NCBI RefSeq assembly: GCF_003602235.1
Contig: NZ_QZVS01000075.1
Coordinates: 9,857-70,120, forward strand
From: Cryobacterium melibiosiphilum
Lineage (GTDB): Bacteria; Actinomycetota; Actinomycetes; Actinomycetales; Microbacteriaceae
DNA length: 60,264 bases
Reading direction: 5' to 3'
How positions within the stretch are numbered: the first letter of the stretch is position 1; the number at the start of each line of letters is the position of its first letter. The notes beneath the pieces were generated by a model. The model had not been told where the DNA came from. It made no database searches and was given only the letters and a program-made list of their open reading frames with translations. The position numbers and the translations under genes were made by a program. Of this stretch, positions 55,081 to 60,264 are shown piece after piece.

Positions 55081-55151
55081 GGACGACCCCGCACGGTGTG
55101 CGGGCCGAGAGCTCACAGACGAGAAAGGTCACCGAGACGACCCCCTGTGGA

Positions 55152-55182
55152 GGGACGGGTCCGGGCGAGCCCGGCCCGTCCC
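55152..55182 (-). terminator. hairpin after leuS
   Basis: GGGACGGG (55152-55159) pairs with CCCGTCCC (55175-55182). The stem continues inward through CCGGGC/GCCCGG with a bulged T, leaving a two-base loop. No U-tract. Confidence 0.55.
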
Positions 55183-55186
55183 GGTG

Positions 55187-57793
55187 CTAGATCGCGCGGG
55201 TGACGAACGAGACGAGCTTGGGCGCCCGCACGATCACCTTGATGATCTCGCGGTCACCGATCGAGCGGACGATGGCGGCCGACTCGCGCGCGAGCTTCTC
55301 GAGGTCGTCGTTTCCGACCTTCGGGGAAACCTCGAGCTTATCGCGGACCTTGCCGTCAACCTGAACCACGGCGGTGACGGACTCGGCCACGAGGAGGCTC
55401 GCGTCGGCCTTGCGCCACTGCACGAGCGCGACGCACGGCTCGTAACCGAGCAGCGACCACATCTCCTCCGCCGTGTACGGCGCGAAGAGGTTGAGGGCGA
55501 CCGTGGTGACCTCCGCGGCTTCGCGCACCGCGGCATCCGCTGCCCCCGCACCGGTGTCGATGACCTTGCGGGTCGCGTTGACCAGTTCCATCAGCCGCGC
55601 GACGACGACGTTGAACTTGAACGATTCGACGAGGGCCGGCGCATCGGCGAGGAAGCGGTGGGTGACGCGGCGGAGGCCGGCGTCTCCGGATTTCCAGTCG
55701 ATCTCGGGCGCGCTCGTCACGTCGCGGGCCATGCGCCAGGCGCGGGCCAGGAACTTCGCCGAGCCCACCGGGGACACGTCGTGCCAGTCGATGTCGTCTT
55801 CCGGCGGGCCGGCGAACGCCATCGTAAGGCGCACGGCGTCGACGCCGTGGCGTTCGACCTCCTCGGTGAAATAGACGAGGTTGCCGCGGCTCTTGCTCAT
55901 CTTGGCGCCGTCAAGAATGACCATGCCCTGGTTGAGCAGCGCGGTGAACGGCTCGGTGAACGTGACGTAGCCCTCGTCGAAGAGGAACTTCGTGATGAAG
56001 CGGGCATAGAGCAGGTGCAGGATGGCGTGCTCGACGCCGCCCACGTACTGGTCGACCGGTGCCCACTTCTCGGCTTCGCGGGGGTCGAAGGCCTGCGTGT
56101 CGTCGTTCGGGTTGAGGAAGCGCAGGAAGTACCAGGAGCTGTCGACGAACGTGTCCATGGTGTCGGGGTCGCGGCGGGCCGGCGTGCCGTCGATCGGGTT
56201 GGGCACGTTGACCCAGTCGGTCGCCCCGCCGAGCGGCGAGGTGCCCTTGGGCTTGAGGTCGAGGCCCTCGGTGGACGGCAGGCGCACGGGCAGCTGATCC
56301 TCGGGAACCGGGATCTCGGCACCGTCGGCACCGTGGATGATCGGGATCGGGGTTCCCCAGTAACGCTGACGCGAGATGAGCCAGTCGCGCAGGCGGTAGT
56401 TCTTGGCGGCGCGGCCGGTGCCGGCGACGCTGAGCAGCTCGATGATGCGTTTGATCGCGTTGTTCTTGCTGAGGCCGTTGAGCGTGCCGGAGTTGATCAG
56501 GCGACCCTCTCCTGTGAGCGCAAGTCCCGTGCTGAGGGGATCAAGGGCGGGGAGTTCCTCGGTGCCGTCGATCATCTCCTGCGTGATGACCGGGATGACG
56601 CCGGTGACGGCGGCATTGGTGTCGATGACAACGGTGACCGGCAGGTTGAACTTGCGGGCGAAGTCGAGGTCGCGCTGGTCGTGGGCGGGAACGGCCATGA
56701 CCGCGCCGGTTCCGTAGTCGGCGAGCACGTAGTCGGCGGTCCAGATCGGCAGGCGTTCACCGTTGACCGGGTTGATCGCGTAGCGACCGAGGAAGATTCC
56801 GGTCTTCTCACGGTCGGTAGCTTGGCGTTCCATCTCGGTGCTGCGCTGCACCTGCACGAGGTACTCGCGGAAGGCGTCCTGAACTTCGGGAGTGGAACCG
56901 TCAGCGAGTTCACCGGCGAGGTCGGAGTCGGGGGCGACGACCATGAACGTGGTGCCGTAGAGGGTGTCCGGGCGGGTGGTGAAGACGGTGACGCGTTCAC
57001 TCCGGCCCTCGATCACGAAGTCGACATCCGCTCCGATGGAGCGTCCGATCCAGTTGCGCTGCATGTTGAGCACCTTGGCCGGCCAGCTGCCTTCCAGCTG
57101 ATTCAGGTCATCGAGCAGGCGGTCGGCATAGTCGGTGATCTTGAAATACCACTGGGTCAGCTTCTTCTTCACGACGACGGCGCCGCTGCGCTCGCTCGTG
57201 CCGTCGGGCAGTACCTGCTCGTTGGCGAGCACGGTCTGGTCGGTCGGGTCCCAGTTGACCCAGCTGTCCTTGCGGTAGGCGAGACCTTTCTTGTGCAGTT
57301 GCAGGAACAGCCACTGGGTCCACTTGTAGTATTCGGGGTCGCTCGTGTGCAGCTCGCGGTCCCAGTCGAAGCTCGTCGCGTAGAGCTTCATGCTCTTCTT
57401 CTGCTGCGCGATGTTGTCGTAGGTCCAGCCGCGCGGGTCGATGCCGCGCTTGATGGCCGCGTTCTCGGCGGGCAGCCCGAACGAGTCCCAGCCGATCGGG
57501 TGCAGCACGTTGAAACCCTGCTGGCGCCAGTACCGCGCCACGACGTCGCCGAGGGCGTAGACCTCGGCGTGCCCCATGTGCAGGTCACCAGACGGGTACG
57601 GGAACATGTCGAGAACGTACTTGCGCGGCCTGGTATCGGCCGGGTCGCTGGTGGCAAACGGCTTCAGTTCTTCCCAGATCGGCGCCCACTTCGCCTGTGT
57701 GGCGGCGAAATCGTAATGGTCGTCGTCGCGTTCGTCGCGTTCGGCGCTGATGGGCATGCTGTCGTGCTCGTGTGCCACGGGACTCTCATTCAT
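55187..57793 (-). CDS. leuS: leucyl-tRNA synthetase
   Basis: This class I synthetase charges tRNA-Leu (868 aa). The HIGH-type motif is [13 protein letters not shown] (about 67-79). The CP1 editing domain contains [11 protein letters not shown] and the [15 protein letters not shown] segment that removes mischarged amino acids. KMSKS is in [10 protein letters not shown] (near 630). The anticodon-binding domain and C-terminal domain complete it. ATG 57793 (MNESPVAHE) was chosen; its first 25 residues are acidic and poorly conserved. Its substrate tRNA-Leu(GAG) is at 48295. Confidence 0.97.
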   Translation of the reverse strand: MNESPVAHEHDSMPISAERDERDDDHYDFAATQAKWAPIWEELKPFATSDPADTRPRKYVLDMFPYPSGDLHMGHAEVYALGDVVARYWRQQGFNVLHPIGWDSFGLPAENAAIKRGIDPRGWTYDNIAQQKKSMKLYATSFDWDRELHTSDPEYYKWTQWLFLQLHKKGLAYRKDSWVNWDPTDQTVLANEQVLPDGTSERSGAVVVKKKLTQWYFKITDYADRLLDDLNQLEGSWPAKVLNMQRNWIGRSIGADVDFVIEGRSERVTVFTTRPDTLYGTTFMVVAPDSDLAGELADGSTPEVQDAFREYLVQVQRSTEMERQATDREKTGIFLGRYAINPVNGERLPIWTADYVLADYGTGAVMAVPAHDQRDLDFARKFNLPVTVVIDTNAAVTGVIPVITQEMIDGTEELPALDPLSTGLALTGEGRLINSGTLNGLSKNNAIKRIIELLSVAGTGRAAKNYRLRDWLISRQRYWGTPIPIIHGADGAEIPVPEDQLPVRLPSTEGLDLKPKGTSPLGGATDWVNVPNPIDGTPARRDPDTMDTFVDSSWYFLRFLNPNDDTQAFDPREAEKWAPVDQYVGGVEHAILHLLYARFITKFLFDEGYVTFTEPFTALLNQGMVILDGAKMSKSRGNLVYFTEEVERHGVDAVRLTMAFAGPPEDDIDWHDVSPVGSAKFLARAWRMARDVTSAPEIDWKSGDAGLRRVTHRFLADAPALVESFKFNVVVARLMELVNATRKVIDTGAGAADAAVREAAEVTTVALNLFAPYTAEEMWSLLGYEPCVALVQWRKADASLLVAESVTAVVQVDGKVRDKLEVSPKVGNDDLEKLARESAAIVRSIGDREIIKVIVRAPKLVSFVTRAI

Positions 57794-57883
57794 TGCGGGA
57801 AATGTCAGTGCGGAAAAAGACGAAAAGCGCTTGCGGGATACGACCGCCGGGCCTGGTGCAGGGGTCCGTTCGCGGTACGTCGC

Positions 57884-59383
57884 TCAGGCGGATGCGCGAC
57901 TGGGCGCCATCCACCCCTCTAGATTACCCATCTCGGAGTCGTTCACCGGCTCCGAGGACGCCGGAACGCCCAGTACCCGCAGCAGTCCCGCTGCTTTGAG
58001 CCGGGTTTCCTCGATTTCCTCCGCCGGATGCGACAATGCCGTGATCCCGCCACCGGTTCCGATCGAGACCCCGTCGGGGGCGATCACGATGCTGCGAATC
58101 ACCATCGCCAGGTCGATCGCGCCGTCGTCACCCAGGTAACCGAACGCCCCGGCGTAGATTCCGCGCGGGCCGTCCTCGAGGGCATCCAGCAGGGTCATCG
58201 CGCTCTGTTTGGGCGCACCGGTCATCGACCCCGCCGGGAAACAGGCTTCCACCGCATCCAGGCCGCGGATGCCCGACGCCAGCCGGGCTTCGACCGTGCT
58301 GACCAGCTGGTGAACCTCGGCATAACTTTCGACGCCGAGCAGGGTGGTCACGCGCACCGATCCGAGTCGCGCGATGCGTCCCAGGTCGTTGCGCATCAGG
58401 TCGACGATCATCAGGTTTTCCGCCCGTTCCTTCTCGCTCGCGAGCAGTTCCTGGCGCAGCGCAGCGTCCTCCCGGGGGTCGGCGCTGCGGCCCCGCGTGC
58501 CCTTGATCGGCTTAGTTGTGACCTGGCCGCCCCGGGTGACCGCGAGAAACTGCTCCGGAGAGGCGCTCAGCAGGGATACGGCTCCGAAACGCAGCAGGCC
58601 ACCGTGGTGGGTGGGATTCTCGCCCCGAAGCCGGGTGTAGACCGCGACCGGATCGGGATGGATGTCGAGGCGAATCTCGTTCGTCAGGCACAGCTGATAG
58701 GCATCACCCGCTCGAATCGCGCCCTGACACCGATGGATGAGTTCGGCGTAGGCGCCGGGACTGTGACGCCAGCGTGGCACCGGGCACTGCAGTTCACCCT
58801 CGAGCACGGGTGAAGCCGCCGGGATCGGCGGCGCGTCGAGGAGTGCCTGTACCTCGGCGGCCCAGGTGGCTGCGCCCGCGCGGGCCAGCACCGTGACGGT
58901 CCCGGCGCCGTGGTCGAAGGCGATGGCGCGGTCGAGATCGAGCAGGGCGGCATCCTCTGTGCGGGATTCATGCATGGGAGCGCCCACGGTCTGGGCACCG
59001 AGCTCGTAGCCGAGCCAGCCGACCCAGCCCAGGCTGAATCCTTCAGGATCTGCGGCCGCGACCCCCACCGCGGTGATGTCGCCGACGTCGGGCAAGCCGC
59101 GTTCGACGCGGTCTGAACGGAGGAATTCGAAGATGGAGCCGGGTACAGTGACATCCGCCCGCAATGGATCGCCAGGAACGGAGACCGTCACCGTATTCAG
59201 TGAAACCGAGGCCGTGGCGATACGGGAGTGAGCGGAGGCCGCACCGAGATAACTGACACCGGTCGTCGCGAACGGTCCGGAATCGAGCCAGACGGCATAC
59301 GGATTGGTGCCGCACAGGGCAGCGAAGACGACTGCCGGGTCGTGCCACTCACGCAATCGTTCGCGTTCAATGGAAGCGCTCAC
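57884..59383 (-). CDS. pabB: aminodeoxychorismate synthase component I
   Basis: This is a chorismate-utilising enzyme (499 aa) making 4-amino-4-deoxychorismate for folate. The C-terminal fold has AGDAYQLCLTNEI, the signature PIKGTRGR (Lys near 294), NLMIVDLMRNDLGR, FPAGSMTGAPKQSAM and GAFGYLGDDGAID. PIKGT with Lys is typical of PabB, where TrpE has PIAGT, so anthranilate synthase is the less likely alternative. GTG 59383 follows TAGGCT by six bases. No glutaminase (pabA) is adjacent. Confidence 0.9.
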   Translation of the reverse strand: MSASIERERLREWHDPAVVFAALCGTNPYAVWLDSGPFATTGVSYLGAASAHSRIATASVSLNTVTVSVPGDPLRADVTVPGSIFEFLRSDRVERGLPDVGDITAVGVAAADPEGFSLGWVGWLGYELGAQTVGAPMHESRTEDAALLDLDRAIAFDHGAGTVTVLARAGAATWAAEVQALLDAPPIPAASPVLEGELQCPVPRWRHSPGAYAELIHRCQGAIRAGDAYQLCLTNEIRLDIHPDPVAVYTRLRGENPTHHGGLLRFGAVSLLSASPEQFLAVTRGGQVTTKPIKGTRGRSADPREDAALRQELLASEKERAENLMIVDLMRNDLGRIARLGSVRVTTLLGVESYAEVHQLVSTVEARLASGIRGLDAVEACFPAGSMTGAPKQSAMTLLDALEDGPRGIYAGAFGYLGDDGAIDLAMVIRSIVIAPDGVSIGTGGGITALSHPAEEIEETRLKAAGLLRVLGVPASSEPVNDSEMGNLEGWMAPSRASA

Positions 59384-59389
59384 CTAGCC

Positions 59390-59399
59390 AGCCTAAGCT
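59390..59399. promoter_or_regulatory. overlapping divergent -10 boxes of pabB and dedA, both leaderless
   Basis: AGCCTAAGCT contains TAGGCT on the minus strand (59395-59390), six bases before GTG 59383. It also contains TAAGCT on the plus strand (59394-59399), seven bases before ATG 59407. The boxes share two bases and the start codons are 24 bases apart, so the two promoters must compete. Confidence 0.5.
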
Positions 59400-59406
59400 G
59401 TGACGA

Positions 59407-60084
59407 ATGAATGACATCCTCAGCTGGATGCTCGACTCCGTCTCGAGCGTCGATCCCGTGGTTCGTACGCTGCTGGCCGGCGTCGGGATCCTGCTCGAAA
59501 CCTCGGTACTGATCGGCCTGATCATCCCCGGGGACACGATCGTCATCGTCGCGAGCACCGCCGTCACGAACCCGACCGAGTATGTGGCGCTCGTGCTCGC
59601 CGTCATCATCGGCGCACTCTGTGGGGAAAGCATCGGATTCGCCCTGGGCCGACACTTCGGCCCGGTCATCCGGCGCAGCCGCCTGGGCCGTCGGATCGGG
59701 GAAAAGAACTGGGTGCGCGCGGAGGTCTACCTCGACCGCCGCGGCGGTATCGCCGTTTTCCTGTCGAGATTCCTGCCGGTGCTGCACTCGCTCATTCCCC
59801 TGACCGTTGGAATGAGCAAGATGAGGTACCGCACCTTTATGGCCTGGACCGTTCCGGCATGCATCATCTGGTCGTTCGCCTACGTGTCGGTCGGTGCTGC
59901 GGCGGCCGGCGGTTACCGGGAGCTCAGCGGACAGCTGCACTTTGCCGGCTATATTTTTGTCGGCGTGATCGCCGGTTTCGTGCTGCTGGTCTTTCTGGTG
60001 AAGAAGTGGCTGCACCGCCGTGAAGAACGACACATGCTCACGGACGACGTCACTAATCTGGACCACTCGTCAGACTCCGACTGA
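59407..60084 (+). CDS. DedA family membrane protein
   Basis: This is a 225-aa polytopic protein of the DedA/SNARE-associated (VTT) superfamily, members of which flip phospholipids or undecaprenyl phosphate. Landmarks: LIIPGDTIVIVAS, GALCGESIGFALGRHFG, YLDRRGGIAVFLSRFLPVLHSLIPLTVGMSKM and a C-terminal membrane helix near 180-200. The tail is acidic (HSSDSD). The stop is inside the first unit of a 16-bp array. Possible relation to UppP (46783) in lipid-carrier recycling is only an inference. Confidence 0.9.
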   Translation: MNDILSWMLDSVSSVDPVVRTLLAGVGILLETSVLIGLIIPGDTIVIVASTAVTNPTEYVALVLAVIIGALCGESIGFALGRHFGPVIRRSRLGRRIGEKNWVRAEVYLDRRGGIAVFLSRFLPVLHSLIPLTVGMSKMRYRTFMAWTVPACIIWSFAYVSVGAAAAGGYRELSGQLHFAGYIFVGVIAGFVLLVFLVKKWLHRREERHMLTDDVTNLDHSSDSD

Positions 60085-60118
60085 GGCAGACTCCGACTGA
60101 GGCAGACTCCGACTGAGA
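60071..60118. repeat. 16-bp tandem array (3 copies) at the dedA stop
   Basis: cagactccgactgagg occurs at 60071, 60087 and 60103 (last base changed), followed by degenerate gactgagact repeats to about 60142. TGA recurs at 60082 (the real stop), 60098 and 60114, one per frame. Confidence 0.9.
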
Positions 60119-60163
60119 CTGACTGAGACTGACTTCGACTGAGACCGCGCTGGCGTGACACGC

Positions 60164-60264
60164 TCAGAACGGTGGTGGTGCGTCCCGGTCGATGACTGGT
60201 ACCTGGATCGGGGTGGCGGGGTCGGTGTAATACACGTGTCCGGTCGGGGCGGTCCACGCGAGCA
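60164..60264 (-). CDS. HNH endonuclease / DUF222 protein, C-terminus only (partial)
   Basis: Thirty-two codons and a TGA stop (60166-60164) run off the right edge on the minus strand. The peptide WTAPTGHVYYTDPATP and the ending VIDRDAPPPF match the usual tail of the 13E12-repeat/DUF222 HNH endonuclease family, which is abundant in Microbacteriaceae and related actinomycetes. These families are multi-copy and may be mobile, but no element boundary can be seen. Confidence 0.7.
   Translation of the reverse strand, partial: LAWTAPTGHVYYTDPATPIQVPVIDRDAPPPF

Noticed and set aside
55184..57922. 912-codon plus-strand frame opposite leuS
   Set aside because: Same shadow effect. leuS carries HIGH, editing and KMSKS motifs across the whole length.
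57884..59383. Anthranilate synthase component I (TrpE)
   Set aside because: The signature is PIKGT with Lys, typical of PabB, rather than PIAGT; trpD in the window lies far away.

Overview
The window is a chromosomal segment of a high-GC actinomycete. Several features point to it: an actinobacterial aa3/bcc respiratory cluster with qcrCAB and ctaCDEF, mycothiol ligase MshC, RbpA, PafBC, a HelY-type helicase and many TANNNT -10 boxes set 6-8 bases before start codons. A DUF222/HNH endonuclease tail at the right edge and the gene order suggest Microbacteriaceae. A Cryobacterium-like genus is only a guess. No prophage, insertion sequence or CRISPR array was seen. Almost everything is core genome, and no gap between genes exceeds 300 bases.

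Layout. (1) 131-8613: topoisomerase IV parE and parC (convergent), an alkaline-phosphatase-family phosphodiesterase, DUF3043, an M20 dipeptidase and erpA. (2) 8857-17244: terminal oxidase genes ctaC-ctaD-ctaF on the plus strand, an RlmA-like methyltransferase, then ctaE-qcrC-qcrA-qcrB on the minus strand, together encoding the bcc-aa3 supercomplex. (3) 17438-23713: trpD, then a glycerol/dihydroxyacetone module (glpF-glpK divergent from dhaK-dhaL-dhaM) and a small cysteine-containing protein. (4) 23936-32479: a short UvrA-like ATPase, an HdeD-like membrane protein, an S9 peptidase, an atypical SDR protein, NfeD-SPFH and a GDPD phosphodiesterase. (5) 32549-46783: rbpA, lnt, helY-tatC-tatA-(unknown)-pafC-pafB-FKBP, trmI-HAD, PAC2, mshC, uppP. 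This follows the mycobacterial order, but no proteasome or pupylation genes lie between trmI and pafB. (6) 46819-60264: an M20 peptidase, tRNA-Leu(GAG), an alpha/beta hydrolase, rpsT, holA-comEC-comEA, leuS, pabB, dedA and the C-terminus of an HNH/DUF222 protein.

No clearly new multi-gene system was found. The most unusual signals are in DNA architecture. Short tandem arrays (13-18 bp units, each locus with its own sequence) occur at about fifteen places. Six start on a gene's stop codon, run downstream and have non-triplet periods, so several place stops in all three frames. Arrays inside genes have 15 or 18 bp units. There are also about a dozen candidate leaderless promoters, two divergent gene pairs with overlapping -10 boxes, a 332-bp out-of-frame overlap of comEC into holA that looks like a one-base frameshift, and a possible SigR/SigH-type promoter at rbpA. 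All promoter calls come from motif reading only.
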